DNA from: Gemella cuniculi DSM 15828
Lineage (GTDB): Bacteria; Bacillota; Bacilli; Staphylococcales; Gemellaceae
Assembly (NCBI RefSeq): GCF_000425665.1
Contig: NZ_KE384431.1
Span: 94,692-158,691 of the forward strand
Direction of reading: 5' to 3'
Length of the DNA stretch: 64,000 nucleotides
Positions 1 to 7,499 of this stretch are shown here, one piece after another; the first letter of the stretch is position 1; every line of letters begins with the position of its first letter. The notes under the pieces are model-generated. The model ran no database searches. It worked only from the letters and a program-made list of their open reading frames with translations, and had not been told where the DNA came from. The position numbers were made by a program, and so were the translations under genes.

Positions 1-1965
1 AAAAAGTTAAAATCACCAATTTTAGTAATTATATTTTTAATATTAATTGATTGTTTATTTCAATTGATTTTAATTGGCAACAAAGATATGAATCATATTA
101 GTTTTATGGATATTTATTATAATAGAGTTTCGCTGTATGGCGGTGGAGTAGTTTCATATTTTCCAGTTAAGTTTTTGATATATCTACTCTCATACTATGG
201 CTCATTATTGGTAGTAATTTCGGCTATTATTACAGTAGTTATTTTGTACTTAAATATAAATCATCGAGTTTTAGTGTCAAAAGTTTTAAATTATATTTCG
301 AATTCTTTTGATAAAAATATAGATGAAAATATTGATAATGAAATTTCTTTATCTAATTCGGAAATGATGGATAAAAAAAATTCTAATGAAGAAAGATATA
401 ATAAAATAAAAGAAGATGCTTTGGTGGTTGATATAAGAGAATTTAATGAAGAAGATGTTCCAATGGTTCAATCTGTAAGTAGAAAACGAAATAGAAAAGA
501 AGAAACAGAAGAACCTCCTAAGTTTGAAAAAACGAAAGAAGATGAATCATATGATAATTATATCTTACCTCCAATAACCTTATTAAATAATCCTACTAAG
601 CAACAAACTATTACAAAAAGTGATGTAGTGAATAAATCAAAAATTCTTCAAAGTACATTTAATAATTTTGGTATAGAAGTAAAAATCGTAAAAGCTATCG
701 TTGGTCCGTCTATTACACAATTTCAAATTTTACCAACCCCAGGAACAAAAGTTAGTAAGATTATTAATTTAAGTAATGATATTGCACTTAATCTTGCTGC
801 TAAAGATGTAAGAATAGAAGCCCCTATTCCAGGAAAATCATTAATTGGTATAGAAATTCCTAATACTATAAATGAACTTGTTACGATGAAAGAAGTTTTC
901 ATTAATGATAAGGATAATTCTCCATTATCTGTAGCATTAGGGAAAGATGTTTCTGGAGAAGCGATCTTTACAAGAATTGATAAGACTCCTCACCTTTTAA
1001 TAGCAGGATCTACAGGAAGTGGTAAATCTGTTTGTGTAAATACAATTATTACAAGTTTACTTTTGAAAAACAAACCCGATAAAGTAAAACTTATTATGAT
1101 AGATCCAAAAATGGTTGAACTTTCTATTTATGATGGTATTCCACATTTATTGACATCTGTTGTTACTGACCCCTTAAAAGCTGCGGATGTGCTTCATAAA
1201 GTAGTTCTTGAAATGGAAAACAGATATCGTGAATTTGCTAGAGCAAGAGTTAGAAATATGGAAGGGTATAATAAAATTGCTGAACAAGATTCAGATTACA
1301 AAAAATTACCATATATTGTTGTTATTATTGATGAGCTTGCAGATTTGATGATGGTTTCATCTAAAGAGGTGGAAGAATCTATAGCACGTATTGCACAAAA
1401 AGCACGTGCAGCTGGTATTCATATGATTATAGCAACACAACGTCCATCCGTTGATGTAATAACAGGTGTGATAAAAACAAATATCCCATCACGAATAGCG
1501 TTCGCTGTTAGTTCTAGTGTTGATTCAAGAACTATTTTAGATAAATCAGGTGCAGAAACCCTATTAGGAAAAGGAGATATGCTTTATTTATCGGCGGATT
1601 CTAGCAAACCTGTTCGTGTACAAGGTGCTTTCTTATCTGACGAAGAAGTTGAGAAAGTTGTTGATTATGTAAAAAATCAATCTGAGACTCAATATGATCC
1701 TAATATGACACCAAGCGAAATTAGTTCTCAAGGTAATAATAATTCTTTTGATGAAGTGGATCCATTGTATAAAGAAGTACTATTATTTATTGCAAAAACA
1801 CAAAAAGCATCTGCATCACTTTTACAAAGAAGATTTAAAATAGGATTTAATAGAGCATCAAGAATTATAGAGATGTTAGAGGAAGATGGATATATTGGAC
1901 CAGCAGATGGAAGTAAACCAAGAAAAGTATTTTTAGAAAAGGAATTTGCAGAAGATCAAGAATAA
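1..1965 (+). CDS. ftsK: FtsK/SpoIIIE-family DNA translocase, 5' end outside window
   Basis: This is a membrane-anchored, ATP-driven double-stranded DNA pump acting at the division septum. It clears chromosome ends and activates Xer recombination at dif. The frame is open from base 1 with no stop, so the gene starts before the window and 654 residues are visible. The first ~90 residues are hydrophobic membrane segments, followed by an acidic/charged linker. The motor carries Walker A GSTGSGKS near residue 336 and Walker B VVIIDELAD near 440. A C-terminal winged-helix gamma domain (about 586-650) reads DNA polarity sequences. An xerS-type gene and a dif-like site lie 2.5-3.6 kb downstream, its expected functional partners. 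Family assignment is firm; whether the symbol should be ftsK or spoIIIE cannot be told from the visible part. Confidence 0.95.
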   Translation, partial: KKLKSPILVIIFLILIDCLFQLILIGNKDMNHISFMDIYYNRVSLYGGGVVSYFPVKFLIYLLSYYGSLLVVISAIITVVILYLNINHRVLVSKVLNYISNSFDKNIDENIDNEISLSNSEMMDKKNSNEERYNKIKEDALVVDIREFNEEDVPMVQSVSRKRNRKEETEEPPKFEKTKEDESYDNYILPPITLLNNPTKQQTITKSDVVNKSKILQSTFNNFGIEVKIVKAIVGPSITQFQILPTPGTKVSKIINLSNDIALNLAAKDVRIEAPIPGKSLIGIEIPNTINELVTMKEVFINDKDNSPLSVALGKDVSGEAIFTRIDKTPHLLIAGSTGSGKSVCVNTIITSLLLKNKPDKVKLIMIDPKMVELSIYDGIPHLLTSVVTDPLKAADVLHKVVLEMENRYREFARARVRNMEGYNKIAEQDSDYKKLPYIVVIIDELADLMMVSSKEVEESIARIAQKARAAGIHMIIATQRPSVDVITGVIKTNIPSRIAFAVSSSVDSRTILDKSGAETLLGKGDMLYLSADSSKPVRVQGAFLSDEEVEKVVDYVKNQSETQYDPNMTPSEISSQGNNNSFDEVDPLYKEVLLFIAKTQKASASLLQRRFKIGFNRASRIIEMLEEDGYIGPADGSKPRKVFLEKEFAEDQE

Positions 1966-2034
1966 ATAAATTTAGTTTGCATAATTAAAAATATGTAAAC
2001 TGAATTAGAATTTAATAATTTAGAGGTGAAATAA

Positions 2035-2772
2035 TTGAAAAAAAATAATAAATTTTTAATAGGACTTTTAATAATTATGTTATTATTAGTTTTTGGGTTA
2101 TCAGCTTATGCTTATAAAAAACAGCAAGATTATAAAAATGTACAGCAGCCAACTGTACAAAATGTAGTATCTAAATATACAACATTAATTAATTCAAGTG
2201 TGGAAAAATTTGATAAAGAACTAGAATTTGGAAAAAAAGTAGAGATATTAAAGAACCTAGTATCTAAAGAAAGTGAAATAATATCACAAAAAAAATCTGA
2301 TTTAGACAAATTATATACGGATTCAGTAAAAAAAATGAAAGAAGATACTGTTGAATTAGTTAATAATACTTTAAAAGATAATACACTTAGTTTTCAAGAC
2401 AGACAAGATTCTCAAAAATTATCAAATGCACAAAAAAACTTAGAAGAATTAAAAAAAGTCATTGAAACTGAAAAAAACAACATTTATTCTAATGAAAATG
2501 ATTCAGCTACAATACTAGCAGAAATAGAAGCATTATTAGCGAATTACAATGCAACTGCTGCAGCTAATGCTCAACAGCAGCAAGTAGCACAGTCGCAACA
2601 AACTACAGAACAGCAGACTACACAAGGTAGCAATCAACAAACCCCTCCAGTTCTTTCGCCAAGTCAACCAGCATCTCGAGGAGGGAATATTACTACTCCT
2701 GGTACAGCACAAAATAACACAGAGAATAATACTACACCTTCAAATAACTCTAATGCTGCAGGACAACAATAA
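2035..2772 (+). CDS. Hypothetical exported protein, coiled coil plus Gln/Asn/Thr-rich tail
   Basis: I do not recognise a family. The start is TTG at 2035, preceded at good spacing by AGAGGTG. Residues about 7-27 form one hydrophobic segment, either an uncleaved anchor or a signal peptide, followed directly by KKQQDYK. Residues about 45-165 are rich in Lys/Glu/Leu with heptad-like spacing, suggesting a coiled coil. From about 170 the chain is low complexity (Ala, Gln, Thr, Asn, Pro), as in wall-spanning linkers. No LPXTG motif or catalytic motif is visible. It sits 69 bases after the translocase gene and ends at a strong terminator. A cell-envelope role is inferred from composition only. Confidence 0.75.
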   Translation: MKKNNKFLIGLLIIMLLLVFGLSAYAYKKQQDYKNVQQPTVQNVVSKYTTLINSSVEKFDKELEFGKKVEILKNLVSKESEIISQKKSDLDKLYTDSVKKMKEDTVELVNNTLKDNTLSFQDRQDSQKLSNAQKNLEELKKVIETEKNNIYSNENDSATILAEIEALLANYNATAAANAQQQQVAQSQQTTEQQTTQGSNQQTPPVLSPSQPASRGGNITTPGTAQNNTENNTTPSNNSNAAGQQ

Positions 2773-2778
2773 TAATAT

Positions 2779-2825
2779 AAAAAGAATGGTATTAATTTTA
2801 AACAAATTAAATGCCATTCTTTTTA
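2779..2825 (+). terminator. Rho-independent terminator after the exported protein gene
   Basis: The arms AAAAAGAATGG and CCATTCTTTTT are complementary and extend inward through A/T pairs and one G-T pair, ending in a T run. The hairpin starts seven bases after the stop codon at 2772. Confidence 0.85.
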
Positions 2826-3214
2826 TATAAAAGTTCAAAATTTTAATTATCTTAGAATTATCTTGCATTTTTGTATATGTCAAGTACACCTTCAATATAT
2901 ATAAAGTTGTGAAGAAGTGTGAGTATTTTATTGATTGGATTGTTATTAACATTGAAAAACAAATTTTTGCAGAAAGGAAGAAAGGAAGAACGGATTTATA
3001 AAAAATCACAAGATTGGTTTAATGACGGCGATGGTTAGTGGTATAAAGAAAACTCATCAAGAAAAACTAATTAAACTTTTAAGAGTACTATAAGATTCTT
3101 GTTATGAATAAAATGTAGAATGGAGCGAAAACCCCAAATACTTTCTATTTACTCATGTTACAGCGTTAAAAAGAAAAAATACAAATATAATTTGTAGGTA
3201 TATTTATTTTTTTA
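2826..3214. other. Intergenic stretch without a convincing gene
   Basis: About 390 bases between a terminator and the pgsA promoter. All frames are broken. The only rightward frame of note runs from a GTG at 2919 to a TAG at 3038 (40 codons). It gives a hydrophobic N-terminus (SILLIGLLLTLKNK) followed by a basic stretch and DWFNDGDG, and the same frame reads WYKEN straight after the stop. This could be a decayed exported or wall-binding protein or chance. No clear ribosome binding site or terminator belongs to it. Confidence 0.35.
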
Positions 3215-3243
3215 TTGTCGCTTAATTTAGTTTATGTTATAAT
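3215..3243 (+). promoter_or_regulatory. Sigma-A type promoter of pgsA
   Basis: TTGTCG at 3215-3220 and a perfect TATAAT at 3238-3243 are separated by 17 bases, 41 bases before the pgsA start codon. Confidence 0.75.
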
Positions 3244-3283
3244 AAATTATATCTAAAAAATAGTAGAAGGGTCATTAGTTTAA

Positions 3284-3856
3284 ATGAATTTACCAAATAG
3301 AATAACTTTATTTAGAACAATTCTAATTCCAGTTTTTATATTCTTTTTATTATTTGATATAAATGGTGAGCCTTTATCAATAGTAAATGGAAAACCTATC
3401 AAATTAAACATTTTTATAGCAGCAATCATTTTTATTTTTGCATCTATTACAGATTTTGTTGATGGTTATTTAGCAAGAAAATATCATTTAATAACAAATA
3501 TGGGGAAATTTTTAGATCCGCTAGCAGATAAGTTATTGGTAGGAAGTGCCTTTATTGTTATGGTAGAACTTGGAATGATGCATAGTTGGATGGTCGTAAT
3601 TGTTATAGCTAGAGAATTTGCAGTAACTGGATTAAGACTTTTAGCTGTAGAAAAAGGTGAAGTTATACCAGCTGGAATACTAGGAAAATTAAAAACAATT
3701 AGCCAACTTGTGGCAATAATATTAATTCTTTTAGGTAATCCAATATTTAACACTTGGAATTTTTCGCTAGATTATATAATACTTTGGATTTCAGTTATCT
3801 TAACTATTGCATCAGGTGTAGAATATTTTAAAAATTCTATCCATGTATTTAAATAA
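3284..3856 (+). CDS. pgsA: CDP-diacylglycerol-glycerol-3-phosphate 3-phosphatidyltransferase
   Basis: It makes phosphatidylglycerol phosphate from CDP-diacylglycerol and glycerol 3-phosphate, the committed step to phosphatidylglycerol and cardiolipin, in the cytoplasmic membrane. The CDP-alcohol phosphatidyltransferase signature is complete: D57, D60-G61, A64-R65, G74, D78 and D82, in TDFVDGYLAR and MGKFLDPLADK. Several hydrophobic helices surround it. The 190-residue length is normal. The start ATG follows AGAAGGG. It has its own promoter and stands 64 bases before the GrpB gene. Other Bacilli often keep pgsA beside cinA and recA; here recA is 23 kb away. Confidence 0.95.
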   Translation: MNLPNRITLFRTILIPVFIFFLLFDINGEPLSIVNGKPIKLNIFIAAIIFIFASITDFVDGYLARKYHLITNMGKFLDPLADKLLVGSAFIVMVELGMMHSWMVVIVIAREFAVTGLRLLAVEKGEVIPAGILGKLKTISQLVAIILILLGNPIFNTWNFSLDYIILWISVILTIASGVEYFKNSIHVFK

Positions 3857-3920
3857 ATATTATAGAAAGCTAGTGGTAAATTTAGAATTATCCTAGTTTT
3901 TTATAGGGTGGTGGAAAAAT

Positions 3921-4466
3921 ATGAACAACATTTTTCAAGATAAAGAATTTAAAAAGAAATATCCAATTTTTTTAGTTTCACATAATTTATATTGGAAAAG
4001 TTGGTATCAAGAAGAAATTAATAAGATAAGTATGATCTTAAAAGATGTCGAATTTAATAGTTACCATATAGGCAGTACAGCTATTGAAGGTATTTTTGCA
4101 AAAAATATAATTGATATTATTATTGAAGTGAAAGATGAAAATGAAATTTGTAAAACTGTAAAATTATTAGGAGAGAAATATTCTAAACGATGGCAAGAAG
4201 ATAAAAGAGCATTTTTTGTCAAAGGATATGGAGAAAATGGTTTTGAAGAAAAAGTATTTCATATACATATTCGTCATTTAAGGGATATAGATGAAGTATA
4301 TTTTAGGGATTATTTAGAAAAAAATCCTAGTGTGGCTAAAAAATATGAAGAGTTAAAATTAATAGCTGAAGAAAAATTTAGAAATGATCGAGAAGCATAT
4401 ACAAAAAGCAAATCAGAATTTATTAAAAAATACACAGAGATTGAAAAAATATCGCGATTACAATAG
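3921..4466 (+). CDS. GrpB family protein (nucleotidyltransferase-like, UPF0157)
   Basis: The family signature HIGSTAIEGIFAKNIIDIIIEV is present near residues 50-72, with the GST of the nucleotidyltransferase fold and a D in the IDI strand. A downstream HIHIRHL segment matches the conserved family core. The length of 181 residues is normal. Members are widespread but their substrate is unknown; some are fused to dephospho-CoA kinase. The start ATG is preceded by GGTGGTGG. The last five codons (ISRLQ and stop) lie inside a 24-bp perfect inverted repeat, so the hairpin between this gene and the convergent xerS-type gene has recruited coding sequence. It is the last rightward gene before the long leftward block. 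Confidence 0.88.
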   Translation: MNNIFQDKEFKKKYPIFLVSHNLYWKSWYQEEINKISMILKDVEFNSYHIGSTAIEGIFAKNIIDIIIEVKDENEICKTVKLLGEKYSKRWQEDKRAFFVKGYGENGFEEKVFHIHIRHLRDIDEVYFRDYLEKNPSVAKKYEELKLIAEEKFRNDREAYTKSKSEFIKKYTEIEKISRLQ

Positions 4467-4505
4467 TTTACGTAATTTTATTTACGTAAACTATTGTAAT
4501 CGCGA
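4452..4505. terminator. 24-bp perfect inverted repeat between convergent genes
   Basis: Arms 4452-4475 and 4482-4505 are exactly complementary over 24 bases (TCGCGATTACAATAG and onward), with a six-base loop TTTTAT. On the minus strand the stem is followed by TATTTTTTC, so it works as a terminator for the leftward xerS-type gene. On the plus strand there is no T run, so termination there is less sure. It begins within the last codons of the GrpB gene. Its length and lack of any mismatch are unusual for a simple terminator. Confidence 0.8.
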
Positions 4506-4511
4506 CGAACT

Positions 4512-5558
4512 TTAATCATCTAATTTATCTATTGATTGTTTAATTATTTTTTTAGACTCGTTTATGTACAACATAGACGTATCACTATTTGAGTGACCCA
4601 TTTGAGTCATAATAATAGGGATGTTTCCATTTGTTTTAAGAGCAAGTTTTGTGCCATAGCTATGTCTTAGCTTATGCGGAGACATAGGAACATTAAAAGC
4701 ATCAGTGTATTTCATCACTAATTTTTGAATAGCTCTTATAGATAAACCATTCTTATTTTTAGTCACAAAAGCATAATCTTCTCGCGAGAGTTTAAAGCTA
4801 AGAGAAGAAAAATATTTTTCTAATTTGTTGATAGCGGATTGGGTAATGATGACTGTATCAATTTTATTTCCTTTACGTATAACGTTTATCTCACTATTTA
4901 AAAAGTCTATATCTTTAACTTTTAAATTAGCTAGTTCGTTAACACGAATTCCACTTTTTAAAAATAATGTTAGAATAGCCAAATCTCGTGCTTTATCTCG
5001 TAGAAAAAATGTTTTAGCATGCTTTGATAAATTTTGTTCATATTCATATTCTACAAAATTTAAAAATTTTTCATCTTGAGAATCTAAAAATATTTTCTCA
5101 GATATTTTTTTTGAACGCGATGATAAAGTTTCTTTAACACGTGTAATGGGAATTTTTAACATGACATTACGTTCAAAATAGGCGTGTCCTTGTTCAGTTT
5201 CACTAGTAACAGTTAAAAATTTATATAAAGAGCGCATGGCAGCCTTATAATTATTTACTGTTGTTTGACTGCGATATTTCCCATTGATTTCTTCACGAGA
5301 AAGATTTTTGAAATAACTTTCCATTTCTTTTTTTGATATATTTTCGAGAGTGGATAACTTTACATCTTTAATGGTTTCAGCAGACGAGATTGTTTCGCTA
5401 ATTAACCAAGTTAAAAAGTTTTTATAAGTTTCCAAGTATCTATGTAAAGTTAATGGAGAAAGATTATCATAGTGTGTATCTATAAAGTCTTCTATATAAT
5501 CAGGGAATTCAGGAATAAGTTTATTAATTTTTTGCCGATAATAATTACGTTGATTCAT
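4512..5558 (-). CDS. xerS: XerS-type tyrosine recombinase (chromosome dimer resolution)
   Basis: A tyrosine recombinase resembling streptococcal/lactococcal XerS, the single-protein system that replaces the XerC/XerD pair. The catalytic set is complete: R205 (SGIRVNEL), K229 (IRKGNKID), H295 and R298 (PHKLRHS), H322 (MGHSNSD) and nucleophile Y331 (SMLYIN). The N-terminal SAM-like domain (about 15-120) includes LENISKKEMESYF and SQTTVNNY, close to what I recall of XerS. The 348-residue length also fits XerS better than XerC/D (about 300). It faces leftward, convergent to the GrpB gene, and the dif-like site lies 33 bases before its start, like difSL next to streptococcal xerS. No phage or integrative-element genes flank it, arguing against a mobile integrase. 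Confidence 0.87.
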   Translation of the reverse strand: MNQRNYYRQKINKLIPEFPDYIEDFIDTHYDNLSPLTLHRYLETYKNFLTWLISETISSAETIKDVKLSTLENISKKEMESYFKNLSREEINGKYRSQTTVNNYKAAMRSLYKFLTVTSETEQGHAYFERNVMLKIPITRVKETLSSRSKKISEKIFLDSQDEKFLNFVEYEYEQNLSKHAKTFFLRDKARDLAILTLFLKSGIRVNELANLKVKDIDFLNSEINVIRKGNKIDTVIITQSAINKLEKYFSSLSFKLSREDYAFVTKNKNGLSIRAIQKLVMKYTDAFNVPMSPHKLRHSYGTKLALKTNGNIPIIMTQMGHSNSDTSMLYINESKKIIKQSIDKLDD

Positions 5559-5591
5559 TGATATAACTCGTTTCTTTTATATTTTATCATT

Positions 5592-5619
5592 TATACATAT
5601 AATATGTATTATGCGAACA
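5592..5619 (-). other. Candidate chromosomal dif site
   Basis: Read on the minus strand, this 28-mer has arm TGTTCGCATAA, centre TACATA and arm TTATATGTATA. By my count it matches E. coli dif at 19 of 28 positions, including the run CGCATAAT. On the plus strand it matches B. subtilis dif at 19 of 28. It includes a 17-base palindrome (5593-5609). It lies between the xerS-type gene and rpmB, exactly where gene orientation has just switched. The XerS partner in streptococci uses a different, atypical site, so the match to classical dif is only suggestive. The same bases could also overlap the promoter of the recombinase gene. Confidence 0.5.
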
Positions 5620-5717
5620 AATACATTGTAACATAAATCTTTACTTTTAGCAAATAATAAAATATGGGTTTACTCTTCTTTTCTTTTCTTTGATTTTAGA
5701 ATAAATTTAAAAGTAAA

Positions 5718-5748
5718 AAGCTATCTAAAGTTACACCTTAGATAGCTT
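5718..5748 (-). terminator. Terminator of rpmB
   Basis: AAGCTATCTAA and TTAGATAGCTT form an 11-bp perfect stem; on the minus strand it is followed by TTTACTTTT. Confidence 0.85.
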
Positions 5749-5765
5749 AAAGTTTATCGTTGATA

Positions 5766-5954
5766 TTATACACGCTCAACTTTTCCAGATTTTAAAGCTC
5801 TAGCAGAAACCCAAACTTTTTTAGGTTTTCCATCTACTAAAATTGTTACTTTTTGTAGATTAGCTTTGAATTTTCTTTTTGTTGCGTTCATTGCGTGTGA
5901 ACGAGTATTTCCTGAACGAGCTTTACGTCCAGTAACGTAACAAACTTTTGCCAT
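5766..5954 (-). CDS. rpmB: 50S ribosomal protein L28
   Basis: This is a 62-residue basic protein with the L28 pattern: start [12 protein letters not shown], then [25 protein letters not shown] at the end. L28 binds 23S rRNA in the large subunit. The length is standard for Bacilli. The start codon follows AAGGAGGATTAATTC, a strong ribosome binding site. It is monocistronic, with a clear terminator downstream. The upstream gap to the efp terminator (5955-6117) holds no gene that I can support; a 61-residue frame there crosses the efp terminator and was rejected. Confidence 0.97.
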   Translation of the reverse strand: MAKVCYVTGRKARSGNTRSHAMNATKRKFKANLQKVTILVDGKPKKVWVSARALKSGKVERV

Positions 5955-6117
5955 GAATTAATCCTCCTTTTGGAAATAGTTTATTCATAACATTTACTAC
6001 ATACACAACATATAATATAGCATACCTAAAGAGAAATAGCAAGTGATATACTCTATTTCTAAAATTTTTTCAAAATATTTCGCTACTTTGCGCACAAAAT
6101 TATGGATGTTATGTAAA

Positions 6118-6156
6118 AAATATCTGTTACTCTTATAAATTGAGTAACAGATATTT
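6118..6156 (-). terminator. Terminator of efp
   Basis: A 15-bp perfect stem (AAATATCTGTTACTC against GAGTAACAGATATTT) with a nine-base loop; the minus strand continues with T residues. Confidence 0.88.
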
Positions 6157-6165
6157 AATTTTATA

Positions 6166-6723
6166 TTATGCTCTTGATACATAAGTTCCTTCTGATGTGT
6201 TAATTATTAATACATCTCCTTCTTTTACAAAAAGAGGTACTTGTAATGTGTATCCAGTTTCTACTGTAGCAGCTTTAGTAGCTCCCTGTGCAGTATCACC
6301 TTTTACTCCAGGTTCAGTTTCGGTAACTGTTAATTCAACAGTTGTTGGTAAATCTATACCTAAAATTTCATCACCAAACATAAGTATAGATACTTCCATA
6401 TTTTCTTTTAAGAAGTTAAGTTCATGCTGCAAGTTTGCTTCTGGAACTTCTATTTGTTCATAAGTAGCGTTATCCATAAATACATATGCATCACCAGTAG
6501 AATATAGATAAGACATTTTTTGATTGTTAATTTGAGCTTTTGCCACTTTTTCCCCTGCTCTAAACGTTTTGTCGTTAACTGCTCCAGTCCTCATATTTCT
6601 TAATTTAGATCTTACAAACGCAGCCCCTTTACCAGGTTTTACATGTTGGAACTCTAAAACTTTCCAAATATTTCCATCAACTTCAATAGTTACTCCGGTT
6701 TTAAAATCATTAACTGATATCAT
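6166..6723 (-). CDS. efp: Translation elongation factor P
   Basis: EF-P relieves ribosome stalling at polyproline stretches by entering the E site. The 185 residues show the three-domain layout: KOW-like N-domain with the loop KPGKGAAF, a central OB domain ([13 protein letters not shown]) and a C-terminal OB domain ending GTYVSRA. The tip residue is K32, as in the Bacillus type, which carries 5-aminopentanol in B. subtilis; no gene for that or any other EF-P modification is recognisable here. The start ATG follows TAAAGGAGAAATATAAA. It is monocistronic, 10 bases before its terminator. Confidence 0.97.
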   Translation of the reverse strand: MISVNDFKTGVTIEVDGNIWKVLEFQHVKPGKGAAFVRSKLRNMRTGAVNDKTFRAGEKVAKAQINNQKMSYLYSTGDAYVFMDNATYEQIEVPEANLQHELNFLKENMEVSILMFGDEILGIDLPTTVELTVTETEPGVKGDTAQGATKAATVETGYTLQVPLFVKEGDVLIINTSEGTYVSRA

Positions 6724-6839
6724 TTTATATTTCTCCTTTAAATTATACTAGTATTATTATAAATAATTTTTTTCATTAAATCAATAACTTTGTTAAATCT
6801 TCAACAAACTTAAGTTAACATAATTTATATTACGTAAAT

Positions 6840-7487
6840 TTAAGCGGAATTACCTTTTTTAACTTCTACCATATAAATTCGGTTACCTTTTTTAATAAAC
6901 TTATCTTCGTATTCGGTATGAATATTATCTTCTTCGTATACGCTATTAGTCAAGTCTAGGGATAATTTCTCAAAGATAAAACCATATTTTGCATAACTTG
7001 TTAAACTGTATTCAAATAAGCCTTGATTATCAGTTTTTTGAATTATTGTTTTATTATTATTTAATATAATCTCATATTTTTCTAAAAATTTATGGTATGT
7101 TAAGCGACGTTTTTCATGACGAGTTTTTGGCCAAGGATCTGAAAAATTAAGATATATTCTACTGATTTCTCCTTATGAAAAATACTCTAATAATTCTTCA
7201 GCATTTCCCGAAATTAATTTTAAATTATCTCTATGTGTTTCTTCTAGTTTATCTAGTAGAAAACTCAATACAGTAGGTTGAGCCTCCATTGCAATAAAAT
7301 TGATGTCGGGATGTTTTTCAGCAAGTGCATGAATAAATTTCCCTTTTCCGCTACCTATTTCCAAGTATATTGGTCTTTCATTACCAAAAATCTCTTTCCA
7401 AACTCCTTTGTTATTTTTAGGTTGCAAAAAGACAACAGGACTGTTTTCAAGACGTTCTTTTGAATTTGATCTATTACGAACTCTCAT
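6840..7487 (-). pseudogene. trmB: tRNA (guanine-N7)-methyltransferase interrupted by an in-frame TAA
   Basis: TrmB makes m7G46 in tRNA. The first 104 codons give a normal N-terminal half with the SAM site YLEIGSGKGKFIHAL. They end EYFS and a TAA at 7173-7175. The same frame then continues [37 protein letters not shown] and stops at 6840-6842. Together that is 216 codons, exactly the family length, with no frameshift. One nonsense codon therefore separates the SAM-binding half from the catalytic/tRNA-binding half (DPWPK, RHEKRR). AAA or GAA to TAA would be a single change. The downstream half keeps intact sense, so the event is recent, a sequencing error, or read through. It lies 12 bases after the M16 protease gene, in an operon with it and apt. 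Confidence 0.88.
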
Positions 7488-7499
7488 TAATATTCCTTT

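Noticed and set aside
2740-3009. 89-codon leftward frame
   Set aside because: It crosses the terminator of the upstream gene, has no ribosome binding site and resembles no protein.
4512-5558. Phage integrase or integrative element
   Set aside because: The protein matches XerS better than phage integrases, and no excisionase, repressor, attachment repeats or cargo genes flank it.
5997-6182. 61-codon leftward frame between efp and rpmB
   Set aside because: It runs through the efp terminator hairpin and overlaps the efp end; composition looks like translated AT-rich spacer.
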